Origin: Apostichopus japonicus
Taxonomy: Eukaryota; Echinodermata; Holothuroidea; Aspidochirotida; Stichopodidae
Length of the DNA stretch: 64,000 nucleotides
Direction: 5' to 3'
Assembly (NCBI RefSeq): GCF_037975245.1
Contig: NC_092564.1
Coordinates: 5,446,484 to 5,510,483, forward strand
Below, piece after piece: positions 36,161 through 49,700 of this stretch. Each line of letters begins with the position of its first letter. Positions within the stretch are counted from its first letter, which is position 1. The translations under genes were made by a program, and so were the position numbers. The notes below the pieces were generated by a model. It was given only the letters and a program-made list of their open reading frames with translations. It was not told where the DNA came from and made no database searches.

Positions 36161-39100
36161 CATTGTAATCGGGTCTGATAGTTTTTGTCTTCTGTTTTCT
36201 TCTCTCCAATAGGGTCCTTGATAGGTACTTGAGTGTCCTTCCCTGATCCTCCCCCCCCCCCTACTAAACTATGTTCCCCTACCCCATTGTCAGTCGGCGG
36301 GGAAAATGTTCAGTCAGGGGCTTTTATACATTAGGTCGGGAAGAATTAAGGACACTACTTGAGGAAACACCACTTCTCCTTTCAACCTCACACTAAAAGT
36401 CGAGTAGGCCGCTACTGATTAGCACAACCTTGCGGGGGTTTTTTTGGACCTAATTTATACACTTTTATTATTACTTTTCTGGCCGGGGGGGGGGGGCAAC
36501 GATCCCAGGATCTTAATAAAATCCTTGATTCGCCTCTGACCCTTCCATAACATGTTCGTGACCGCCCTTACCTAAACTCAGATCGACGGGAGGACATTTT
36601 GACTAGGATAATATGTCGCTATGACGATAATCATTAATGATGTCTCACAATTTGCCGGTGTCTCCAAGAACTGGATGCCTTTATTACACATTAAACATAC
36701 AATAACACACAAAACAAATAAAGTATTTTAAACAATAGAAAGCCGGATCACGGTTTAACTGTCAATCGTCACTTTATTTAAATATATATGATTCTTAAAA
36801 CAGCCTGAGGAAATATTAATTAGCAGGTTTTTCTGTACACTACAACTCTCATAGAGAATATTGCTATGACCACGGAAATATTAAATGACGTTTATTACTA
36901 TATTAATTCATATATAACAAACCGATGGACTTATTGCTATATACTATCGAAATACACTAATGATTGTAACATATATCAACAGTAATTATTGTGACCAGTT
37001 TCCTGGTATACATTTGAGAATATCTTCCAATTGGCCTATATTTTATAATACACACACGCAAAGTCGTATACACTAACAACATTTAAACTTGTTTTCACAA
37101 ATGTAGTTAAAATGAAGACATTTAGAGCACCATTTTGCATGATTTATTAGCCCCCTTGATCACCTTAAAATAAGTTATCAAAGGAGAATGGAAATCCCTT
37201 CCCTTAGAGACCCTCCCCCAAGATGTATCGACCCAATATTTGTGCACCGAAATCTGGCTATATGGGCCTCAATCGGATCATATTTGATTAGTTCAGACCA
37301 AATCAGTTAGAATAAGTCTACAAATAAATACTTAACATTCATTTTCCTTAATTTTATTACCTAAAACCATTGGCGTAGCTAAGGGGATGGGAAAAGGCCC
37401 CCAAATATTTTTTGCTTGGCCCAAAAAAATTGTCAGAGAATGTTCTTTTTTCTTCAAGAAAAGTCATCTAAGATAGAGCATTGACACGTAAACCAGAAAA
37501 CTTGACCCACTCTCAGTTTCCTTACAACATTTGAATTATATCCTGGGTGCGATGATTTACTCTGTAATATTACCACGCATATAGGTTGGCAGCTTATAAG
37601 TGGCCCAATATTTGTTAGTGTAATGTTATAGTATGGAATATCTCCTTTAATCCATATTGTTGTACCATGCATTTACACATATTCCACAGATTTTCGCTGC
37701 ATCCATGGAAGATGTTTACTCCAGTTTCTCACGCTCGATTATTAAGAACAACTTCAGAAATTGCATCTTATACATGAAATAAATTAAACCTTTTCAGAAT
37801 GCCAATGAGACGCAGATAACAGATGTCTATGCTTGTCCAGACAAACACACACGTTAGCGGAGCTTGCTTTGAACTTTCTTGGCTTCCCTTCTGATTGGCT
37901 CGTTTTAGCAATGTGATTATTAAAAGTAATATTTAAAGGGGTGTTCGTACTTTCACCAATCATCAGTTTATGTACAACATCCAATCATAGTAGTACCCCT
38001 TAAACTAAAATTTTAGGGCGACATGTTGTCCCTCCCCCAGATCAGGGTTGGTATATTTGCTCTTTTAATAGCCATACACAATCTGAAAAAAAATTGCTAT
38101 TTTGTGAGACTTATTTGTCCTTACAAAAAAATCAGTCGGCTTATTCTGATATTTTGCCATTTTGAGGGGAGGGGAAGAGGGCGTGCGACTGGTATGTCTT
38201 TAATAATTTTAACGGCAATTTCCAACATTTTCGCAAATATATCAAAAATAAAGCTATGCAATATATTTAATTTTCAAACATACGATTACTGTATTCATGT
38301 TAAAATTATTAAAAAATATAAACAAATTCTTCGGCTGTTCATAACATGTAGCCGCTGACAGGAAGGTCTATTAGTCCTCAATGCCCGATTCCTTCGGAAA
38401 TAGCATTTTCTGCGCAGACTGAGTTTGGCTTTTTATTCTGGGGCTCCGTGTGGCCTTTTTCTTTCAAGGTGATTTGACTTTTAAACTGTTGCGACGATCT
38501 ATCAACAATGGGCGAGGGTTGTCAAATCTGGACTTGTACTCTAATCAGAAGGGTCTCATAATCATTATTTTAATTTATTGACATTGCAAGTTTCTTGTGG
38601 TTAAACTAAACTATTGTTTATATCCTGATTCAACAACTAATATGAGCAGAAGAAGAGCATAAGTTACCCAAAAAAATAATCGATATGAAGTTTTAATCGT
38701 TTATTTGGTGTGATTATCACCAACTGGTAATTTGTAGGCTCCATATACCCTAATTTTCAATCATCACCCTCCCCCCCCCTTATACCCTAACTTTCAATCA
38801 TCAACCCCCCCCCCCCCCTCCCCACTAAGATCGGTATTCCCCGTAAAACATATATTACATGTTTCGTATATTGCTTAAGTTAAAACCTGTTGAATGGGTT
38901 CGTTTAATATTTTGAAAATATTTTGGTTATACCATATCGACATTTGCTCTAAAGAAAAATATCAATATTTTTCGATGGCAATGCAACATTATTAATTGTA
39001 TCAATTCACAACAAGTCAGTTAAATAAAGTTTACATTCATTTGTCCTCCTCTCTAAATATCATCATTAAACGTTACACCTAGTTTATTGAAGCAGCATTC

Positions 39101-40560
39101 AGATCTAGAATGGGTGTGCACCCCTACCCTACCCCCCCCCCCCACACACACATGCCCCCTCCCCCAAAGTAGTTATTAGCACAAACGGGAGTTGTGACCT
39201 TATTAAATATCTCATTTATTGTCTAAATATGCCCCAGAATGCACCATTTCACGCCATAACGTTTAATTTTCCGTGCAGGGGGAGGGGGAGGGGATCCCTG
39301 ACCGCCCTACATGGGAGTAGACTTCAACGACCTTATGGTCACCACACCATCCTGTCTAGAATCATGGATCCTCCCAGATCCTTACTGCCTCTACGTGAGT
39401 TGATTTGGATCAACTTTCTGATGTCTCGATTCCTCAGACAATCCCGATATAAACTAGGCTGGTAGGAATGTTTGGGAGCAGTGAGAGATCAGCCGATTCA
39501 CATGATGCCAGTATACAATACTATTGTACTGTGATATTACTAAACTTAACAGTATAATTATTATCATAATATATCATAGTACGCGTGTAATACTATATGT
39601 AACAATATTATTTGTGGATGTTTTATATAATATTATAATGATACAATAATATTCTATGATAATATGTAAACCGTGTGACGTACGAGATTTTATCTCCGAT
39701 GATATATTTCTCAGTAAACGTCAAATGAAAGTGAATGTTGTACATACATCTGTTTTGAAATACCATACAAAATGCCGTTCACTAACTTAAACTTGCACGT
39801 TTCATTTCAAGAAACGAAATAAAAGTCAATAGGTTGAAAATGTTCCTATTTTCTTTGTACAAGCATGTGCTCAGTGAAACTTATTTAAAAAAAAGTCTTG
39901 GCGACGAAATGTTGAAAACAAAAAACCCATAGACTTCATTTTTACGAGGTAGCTTAGTTTGCTGAATAGTAATTTTATATGGACTAATACTTATGGTTGG
40001 CTCTAACTCTCAAATAAAATATATATTTCAACCGTGCTTGTGAAGAAAGGCAAAGACCTTCTTTTTGACATTCCTAATCCTCGTGACATTGTTAGTACTG
40101 ACAATTTGTAAAGCAATTGACCATTTTAAAAGAAGAATTCCAAAACTTGAGCCAAGCATCAGAAGGCATGACTAAAGAAGAAGGGGTGATGGAGCTTAAG
40201 CACAAGGGCTCGAAGTCAAATAGGGGGGGGGGGGGGGGCACGAGTTAAAAGGAATATTGTTTTCTCAATTTCATAATATACCGAAGGAAAAAATCAAGAA
40301 TGGGGCCGGTAGAATGTTATTCTTTCCGGAGTCCAAACATGGCTTTCAAAGCCTCTTACTATAGCAGTATTTACAGTCACCCTTGATACAAGGTCTCGTT
40401 ATGTTAACACGGAATATTGTAAATCGAAGCTAGTCCGATATCCTGCATTCGTAGTTCGCTTTCCATGAGTGGAACGCAAAAGCACCATATATGTTCAAAG
40501 ATGATGTAACAGATACATTTCTACATACGAGGTACATACACGCAAAGATGTTGCAAGAAT
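36161..40560. other. Gene-free repeat-rich DNA downstream of the decarboxylase gene
   Basis: No supported genes. It contains G/C homopolymers (about 36486-36498, 38767-38778, 38805-38818, 39129-39142, 40223-40238) and AT-rich stretches. Short transposon-end-like words include TGGCGTAGCTAAGGGGATGG near 37373. Confidence 0.4.
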
Positions 40561-40574
40561 ACACTAAACTGTAC

Positions 40575-40580
40575 TTTATT
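40575..40580 (-). terminator. Candidate polyadenylation signal of the decarboxylase gene
   Basis: AATAAA on the - strand (TTTATT on +), about 185 nt beyond the stop codon at 40763-40765. Confidence 0.4.
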
Positions 40581-40762
40581 TACACTATGCGGGTGTGTGG
40601 AATCTAGAGATGGTGAACCGACGATTTAATAACTTGACACTAAGATGTTATACGACTTTGTAAAGCATCGCTTAAAGTTATTAAATCATACAATACGTTA
40701 TATTTAGCGCGGAAACAACGTATATGTTTACGTCACTGTTTCCGTTCCATAAACAGACGCCC

Positions 40763-43700
40763 TTACACAACCACGGTCTTCCCGAGTTGCTCTATTTTAT
40801 CGATGACGTAATCCATATGTCTCTCATACAGAAAGCTGTGGATAACCACCATTCTGAAGAAGTTAACCTTGTCTTTGTGAGGTTGGTAAGTAATCATGAT
40901 GCTGCCCTCACTAACCATCTTCGATTTGATTATTGGAGCGACCTGCCAAAGAAGACGAGGGGAAACAACTAATTTAACAACAAAAAAAGGTCGCAGGAAT
41001 GTCTAGCACATTCTTCGCATGAAAGGCGTCCTGGACTTTGAAAAGGGGGCTGAGACGAACTTTGCCTAATACCCACCCCCAAATGTACACAAGTACGATG
41101 CATGCGACTCCCCCCCCCCCCCCAACCGACTGTATGTACGTTCTTCTTTGTAACGGGGGGGGGGACCTAGCACATACAGAAGGAAGGGCAATATTGTAAA
41201 AAAGAGCATGTGTCATTGTCTGCATGCTAGATATAACGATTTCTTGCTCAATTTTAGTATACTACTAAAAATAAAAACAATTGCAGTGTCTGATATGTAG
41301 AGACGGAACAAGCTAGCAATATTGACAGTAGACTAATGAATTCAATTGAATTAAACTGGAGACTACATTGGGGGGGGGGTGGAGTTATAGCTTACAACCT
41401 ACCTTTGATAACCTTTGGTAATAATCCGTATCATTTTCATGACCTCGTAGACATGGCGGTACGAACCAGAAGCAGACATTGGTACATTCAGGCTAAAATT
41501 AGAGAAAAAGTATTACAAAATAGAAGCTAATAAACGGGAATTTATTATTCGATTTCTGTATTTGCATGTGGTGGGCAGGACGTGGAGGAAGGGGGGGGGG
41601 GGTCTGCTAGCATTTACATAAACATATGTTTGCAGTTCCAACATCAGGATATTATTCAATATTAAAGGAAATAATTTTGGTTGGAAGCTTGGAGACAAAT
41701 ATTTGGAATTTCAAATATTACTTTAGCAAGATTCACTGCTTCCACTAACTTCTTGTTAGTCACCCTAATTGATTTCTCTCATTGGAGGCAAGAGTCAGTG
41801 TCGTATACAGCATTTTGCATGAGGAGAAGGTTGGGAGGTCCGAAATTCTCCCCGATGAGGATGTGCAGGTTAGGATTGGATAGTTCCAAAGGACTATAGC
41901 GTACTATATTTGTTAGGAACATGATTTAAACAAAACAGAGGCCCCTATAAATTTTTATTAAGTTACCTTCACAGATAGTGGTACAGCCATTCAGAGGTTA
42001 GGGGAAAATGACCTGTCAGTGGCACATTGATATACCATATGACATTGTGTTGCTGTACTATTCATTTTGCTCTGAGTTTTGTTCCTTTCTACCCCTCAGG
42101 TATGTTCTTTTTACTTTATTGTACTTATTACTCTTATCTTTAATAGTTAAAGAATCTAACTGATGTATTCTTATTATTATTCATGGTAACATTCAATAGA
42201 AATGTCAAGATATTGAAGTGCACCTTTTTATCAGTGCTAGTAGTTTCATATGTTCTTAATATAGCCTTAAGCTGTATGTTACCTGTATGGTACATTGTTA
42301 TTTGATATGGTGAAGCCACTGCAGCTACGCCCAGGAACGAGGTGGTTCCATGGTGTCAAATTACTTAGCAGGTATAACCTGTGCTGCATAGGCTAATTAG
42401 ATGGATTGTTCTATTGGAAGATGGGTTGAGTAAAGTAGCTACACAGCAAGCTGCATAGGGTAGACCCCCTACAGAGGTCTGGGTGCACAGGATTGGTGGA
42501 ACTGTTTAGGTTACCATGGCAATCCTATACCAGGTAGAGATATTGTTCTTATTAGCTGTATACTGCCTGTGCAGTGGTAGTGTGTGGGTACAACTATATT
42601 GGAACCTTTGTTTTAATAATAAGTCGTGAGCTAGCTCCCTAGTTCATGCAGGGAAATGTTGCTAGTCTAGGGGTGCACAGAGGATTAAGATGTAGAATAA
42701 ATATTAGCACTTCTGTGTGCAGCTGTGTGGGTCATGTCAGTTAGTTTGGTGGATATGTTTGTTGGTCTATGCGTGAGTGTGTGTTATCTGTAGATTGATT
42801 AGGTTTATCTGTTATCAATAAATTCATGATGTTCACTGAGGTTGATATGATATAACAGAGAGCTGTAAAGGACAATTATGTTCTAGATTAAAGGGTTGTA
42901 AATACACATTGATATACCATATGACATTGTGTTGCTGTACTATTCATTTTGCTCTGAGTTTTGTTCCTTTCTACCCCTCAGGTGGCCTATATATTGGCTC
43001 ATACCTAGGTCACCCGAATCCCCGGGGTAACAATTTGGAGGCACCACCCGGATAAAAACTCATGGCATACTGAGGAGCAGGATTAAGGTTGCTCACCCAG
43101 AAAGATGGCGACGGTTGACGAGCTTCTTTGCGAGATCCAGACTAAGCTGCATCTTTGCACGGTAGACCAGCTGGAGAGTGTGGGTCTGGGAATCGCCCTT
43201 CCCGAGACTGACCGTATCAAGGCAAAGACGAAGGGTCGAACCGGTCTTCTGGGATTAATCAACCGTTACCTGAGCAGTGAGGAGCTGGAGGAGTCCGATG
43301 ACCAGGGCCTTGGAAAGTTGAAGGAGTTGAGAGAAGTCTTGCTAGGGGAGATACCAGAGAAAGTTGATGACAAGTCAAGCCAAAAGGTGGGTACACCTGA
43401 GCCCCCATCGGACCCGACAAGTACCAAAGTGTTACAACACCACAGAGAGTACATCCGCCGCGACTTTAAGATCTCCGGGCAGATTGCTGGAAGTCAGCAG
43501 AAGGATGGGCTGGGTTTCACCAGTCTTATCCACCAGATAGAAGCTGGACTCCGGAAGGGATACCCAGAGGAAGAAGTGGTTGAGGCAGTTATTAGAGCTA
43601 CCAACCCAGGCCTGAATCTCCGTGGATATCTGGAAAGCAAGACGGATATAACCTTACCGAAGCTTCGTCGGATCCTGCGGTCACATTACCAAGAAAAGGG

Positions 43701-46700
43701 AGCCACAGAGCTGTACCACGAGCTAAGCAGCCTCACACAAGCACCCAAAGAGACGCCGCAGGAATTCCTTGTTAGGGCCCTTAGTATTCGGCAGCGGGTT
43801 TTATTCGCCTCGAAAGAGAGTGAGACCAACCAGCGATACGAGGAGCCGTTAGTGCAGGCCATGTTTCTACATGCAGTCTCGACTGGCCTGACAAGTGAGT
43901 CGATTCGGGCCGACCTGAAGCCTTCCCTAGAGAATACATGCATCTCTGATGAGCTCCTCTTGGAGAAACTTAACAAGAGCGCCAGTAGTGAGACGGAGCG
44001 GTTGAAGAAGCAGACGAAAACAAGATCTTACCAGGCAGCTCATGCTATTGAGGCAACCTCAAAAAAGGTAACAAAAAGGGAAACACCGCCTACCCCCCTT
44101 GAGGAATCCCTAAATGGTTTAAGGGTGGATATTGAGGGCCTGAAAGAGCTGAAAATACAGGTAGCCCAAATCCAGGAATCCTTAAGCAGAGACAGGCCTG
44201 TTAGTTATAAAGGGAAAAGGGGCTGTCCTAAGTGTAGATCAGAAAATGTGGGTGATCGGTGTAACCACTGCTTCCGATGTGGAAGTGGTGAGCACTATGC
44301 AAGAGGGTGTCGACAAAGGCCACCGGGAAACGAGAGAGGGTCACTTCTAAGGGACGAGGGGGGACCCCAACAGTAGAAAAGTCATTTGGTCATAGACAAA
44401 AGAGTCCCAAGCAACCTCCCACTGCACCACCCCACCTGTCCCTTAAAAAGTTTAAGAAACTCATAGGATTGGTTGGTAAGAGGTGTATTGTGAGGGCCTC
44501 CCTCAATGGGTTACCAATGGATGTGTTGTGGGACACAGGTTCCCAGGTGTCAATAATCCAAAAGGATTGGATTCAGAAGAATATGCCAGGGGTCATAGTC
44601 AGACCCGTGGAGGAACTCCTGGATGGTCTTCACCTGGACCTTACCGCCACAAACGGGATAGAGGTACCATATGATGGGTGGGTTGCAGTAAGTCTTAAAG
44701 TGGGCACTATAGGTGAAATAGAGGTACCCATGTTGGTCTACTCAGGGGATATGGATAACCCACTTGTGGGCTACAACGTTATCGCCCACATACTGAATGG
44801 CACAGGGGGTTCAGAGTTTAGTGAAGATGATCTTCATTCTGCATTCCCTGGGAAAGGGAAAAGTACCCTAACAGCAATGGTTAAGGTTGTAAAAGAAATC
44901 GATAGTGTTATCCTGGCCAGTGTCAGATCGCCCCCTCGTAATCAGATATTAAGAAGTGGCCAGACTCATTTCATCGAATGTAGAGTATATGTGGGAGAGG
45001 TCAAGGGACCTATTGACTGTCTATTTGAGCCCAATCAAATGTCCTTGCCAGAAGGGTTGAATGTACAAGCAACCACTGTGTGGATGACAAGGGGGCCAGT
45101 AGTCCATGTTAATGTACCCATGTTTAATAACACTAACCATGATCTTCTTCTTTCAAAGCGGACTTCCCTCGGGACATTGGAACAAGTGACTTCAGTACTT
45201 CCCTTACCTCAAGTACTCTGCAAGACTAGTGTAGACCAAACTGCAACAGCAAACTCTACATATGTAAATTGTGATATAGAGACTGACAGAACTAAACCAC
45301 CTGACGAAAGACAGGACCGTGACTGGTGCCCTCCAGTTGACCTATCTGACCTGACTCCTGACCAGAGACAACTTGCAACTAAAATGTTGTTAGAAGAATC
45401 ATCAGCATTCTCCAGGGATGATATGGATACTGGTGACTGCCCAGATTTGCAGATGAAAATCCAGCTGAAGGACGAAACACCTGTTCAGAAGGGATACATC
45501 AGCATTCCCCGACCACTTTACAAGGAAGTCAAAGAATACTTAGAGGATCTCATCAGACGTGGTTGGGTGAGTAAGTCTAAATCTAATTATTCCTCCCCGG
45601 TAGTGTGTGTGCGAAAGCGTGATGGCTCACTTCGTCTGTGCGTTGATTTTAGAGCACTCAACGAGAAAACAGTGGATGATCGACAACCAATCCCCAAAAT
45701 CCAAGATCTGCTAGATGGCCTGAAAGGGAACACATGGTTCAGTACCCTAGATCAGGGTAAAGCGTACCATCAAGGGTATATGTCTCCAGAAAGTCAGCAT
45801 CTCACCTCGTTTATTACTCCCTGGGGATTACATGAGTGGCAAAGAATCCCCTTTGGGCTGAAAAATGCCCCAGCAGAGTTTCAACGGTACATGGAAGGAT
45901 GCTTGCACGATCTTAACAACGAGATATGTGTGGTCTACCTTGATGATATCCTTGTTTACGGTTCTACATTTAGCAACCATGTGGAACGCCTTCGGAGAGT
46001 TTTACAAAGATTACAAAAGCATGGCATTAAGCTGAAACCCAAGAAGTGTGAGTTGTTCAAGAGAAAGGTAAGGTACCTAGGGAGGTTGGTAACTGGCGAA
46101 GGGTACGGAATGGACCCTGCTGACAAAGAACCAGTCCTGTTATTGAAGAACAAGACACCAACAACCGTTGGAGAACTTCGAAAGATTTTGGGCTTCATTG
46201 GATATTACAGGAACTATATCCAGAACTTCTCCATCATAGCGAAGCCGCTGTACGGGTTGCTAGGAACTCAGCAGAAAAAGTTCAAGACAAAGGGTAAACA
46301 GGAGTCGAGGTCTGGTAAGGGGAATACTCGTGATTCTAAAGAAAAGATAGTGTGGACCCCCGAACACCATGCGATTTTGTGTGACCTTGTTGATCGCCTG
46401 ACAGTTCACCCTGTTATGGCCTATCCAGATTTTTCTCAACCGTATGTTCTCCACACTGATGCTTCTGGTGACGGTCTTGGTGCAGTCTTGTACCAACATT
46501 TGGAGGGGAAATTGAGAGTCATAGCATTTGCTTCACGCACGTTAACGCCCCCAGAACAGAATTATCACTCCAGTAAGTTGGAATTCCTTGCTCTCAAATG
46601 GGCGGTGACAGAACGCTTCCGTGACTACCTTCAGTATGCAAATCATTTTGTGGTATTCACTGACAACAATCCCCTGACATACGTAATGACTACTGCCCGT

Positions 46701-49700
46701 CTGAATGCCACAGGCCAGAGGTGGGTATCAGAGTTGGCTAGTTTTCGATTTGAAATTAGATACCGCCCTGGTAAGGAAAACGTAGATGCAGATGTGTTAT
46801 CAAGGATGCCGATACCTGACAAGTTGGAAAACTATATCAACGAATTCACAGAGAAGATCCCGAGTACTGCAATAACAGCCACAGCTGAATACGTCCAAGG
46901 CACATGTTGCGGAGAAGTGGCATGCATCGATGTGACAACAGTGAACAGCAACAGTTGCGACATACTAGGAACATCACCCACATCTACAATCTCGCCTATC
47001 GACCCACGGGAGCTTAAAGAAGCCCAAGAGAATGACTTGGTTCTTGGTAGAGTTATGCAAATGAAGAAAACCGGAAAGAGACCATCTCCACAGGAGCGGA
47101 AAAATGAGACTAAGAACGTACAGGTTCTGCTAAACCAGTGGAACAAACTAGAGTTTGATGATAAGGGACTACTTTGTAGATGCACTGTCAACAGAAAACA
47201 GCTACTCCTCCCGACCAAGTTTAAGGACACGGTATTGAAGGGGCTCCACAACGACATGGGTCATATTGGTGTAGAAAGAACCCTTGACCTAATACGACAA
47301 CGGTTCTATTGGGCATACATGGCAAAAGAGGTGGAAATGTACATCACCAAGCAGTGTCATTGTGTAGTTCAGAAGAAACCTACTCGAAATATTAGAGCAC
47401 CTTTAATACCAATACACACGACAGAACCTTTCGAGATGGTATCAATAGACTACTTACACCTGGAAAAGTGTAAGGGTGGGTACGAATATATCCTCGTGGT
47501 AGTTGACCATTTCACTAGGTTCGCACAAGCTTACCCTACCAAGAACAAATCGGCACATGCTGCAGCAGAACGGTTGTTTAATGATTTCTTCCTGAGATTT
47601 GGCTTTCCGAAGAGACTTCACCATGACCAAGGGAGGGAGTTTGAAAACCAACTCTTCACAAAACTCCAGGAATACTGTGGTATTGAGCATTGCAGAACAA
47701 CCCCATATCATCCCCAGGGGAATGGTCAGGTTGAGAGAATGAACCGGACTATACTCAACATGTTGCGAACGCTGTCAAACCAGCAGAAACTGAACTGGAA
47801 GGAACATTTGCCGAGGTGCATGCATGCTTACAACTGTTCAAAGAATGATGCTACTGGATTCTCGCCATTTTTCCTCATGTTCGGGCGTTCACCACGACTC
47901 CCTGTTGATATTTTGTTTAATTTGGAAAGTGAGAACGAGGACATTGATCACAGAACATTTGCGGATAAATGGCGTTGTCAAATGCAGGAAGCGTATAGTA
48001 TTGCCAATAGGCACACCGACAAGGCTTCAGCTGCTGCGAAGGAAAGGTATGACAGAAAGACTCACTACACCCAATTAAGCCCTGGTGACCGTGTTCTTGT
48101 GAAGAACCTTGTCCGACAAGCAGGCCCTGATAAGCTTCGATCTTACTGGGAAGACACCGTCTATAGGGTTGTGAAACAGATCAATCCTGACATACCCGTG
48201 TTTGAAGTGATTACAGATAATTCTAAGAAGCAGAAACGTGTTCTGCATCGCAACTTGTTATTAGCATGCGATGCACTGCCTCTAGATGAGACACAGATGA
48301 TCCATGGGAAGCCCCCACGCCAGCGAAAGAAAACACGAACTGCAACCCAGGCAGGTGGTGATGTAGATGGGTCAGATGTGAGCGATGACGAGTGGCACAC
48401 GTATATCACCCGACAGCGTTCAACTGCTCGGACCTCAGCCCCAGCAGAGCAATATGTTAGTGATGGTGCTCCTGACCAGCTACAGAATGTACCGACTCAG
48501 ACACCAGCGGCTGTGGATGTTTCGCAGAGTCCAGTAAATCAGACACCCCAAACTCCAGAGCAGCCGACACGTCCAGTTGAACCACCCGTGGAAATACCAG
48601 AGGAACAGGTACCACAGGAGCGAGTACCAGAGGAACAAGGACGCCCGTCACGAAATAGAAGGCCACCAGATTTCCTGAATTACGGACAACCTGGAGCCCC
48701 AACTTGGGTTCAGTCTACCCAGTGTCCATATTCGTCCTATTTACCCCCACCTAACCTTGGACAACCTTACCCTCAGACACAAACTAGACCTTGGTTCCAG
48801 CCATGTCCTCCCATGTACGACTACCGACTACAAACGCCAGTGTTTTACCCACAGTTCCAACAACATACTCCTGACTGGACTTTGTACAGACCGACGAATG
48901 TTGAAAGAAGTGGATAATGGGTAGTAATAGTTAGTTGTTGTGACTAGACTATATAATAGGTCATGACAGATTCTCATATTTTGTTTTTTGGTATCATCTT
49001 GATGATGGTTATTAGCTAGAGATGAGACATCAGTCTCAAATTTATGCAAGTAGTGGTCAGTTGCATGTATAGTAAGTAACTAGTGAGTAGGACCATAAGA
49101 CCTAAAGGGGTTACCGTCGTGTGCTTTTAGATCAAGTGATCTGTCTAAATAACTCAGTTCTTGGGAGTGCGCATGACCTTGAACTTAAGTGATTTTCTGG
49201 TACTTTGTTATTGTTCCACGTGCACTAAACTAACATGTGGGGTTCTGCCCTTAAAAGTACAATGTAAGAGCACATGTAGAGTTCTATTTTATATGTTAAG
49301 CAGGTTTAAATGTATTGGTTATATGATAGTTGACGTATGACATTCATTATGTATGAAATGCGAGTCAGGGACGACTTCTTTTGAGAGGGGGAGAGTGTTA
49401 GGAACATGATTTAAACAAAACAGAGGCCCCTATAAATTTTTATTAAGTTACCTTCACAGATAGTGGTACAGCCATTCAGAGGTTAGGGGAAAATGACCTG
49501 TCAGTGGCACATTGATATACCATATGACATTGTGTTGCTGTACTATTCATTTTGCTCTGAGTTTTGTTCCTTTCTACCCCTCAGGTATGTTCTTTTTACT
49601 TTATTGTACTTATTACTCTTATCTTTAATAGTTAAAGGATCTAACTGATGTATTCTTATTATTATTCATGGTAACATTCAATAGAAATGTCAAGATATTG

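Noticed and set aside
41681-41899. 72-aa plus-strand ORF just before the 5' LTR
   Set aside because: No recognisable family, and it lies in an intron of the minus-strand decarboxylase gene; treated as chance.
44307-44330. GTG at 44307 as an independent start of pol
   Set aside because: Eukaryotic initiation at an internal GTG is implausible, and the in-phase slippery heptamer explains Pol synthesis better.
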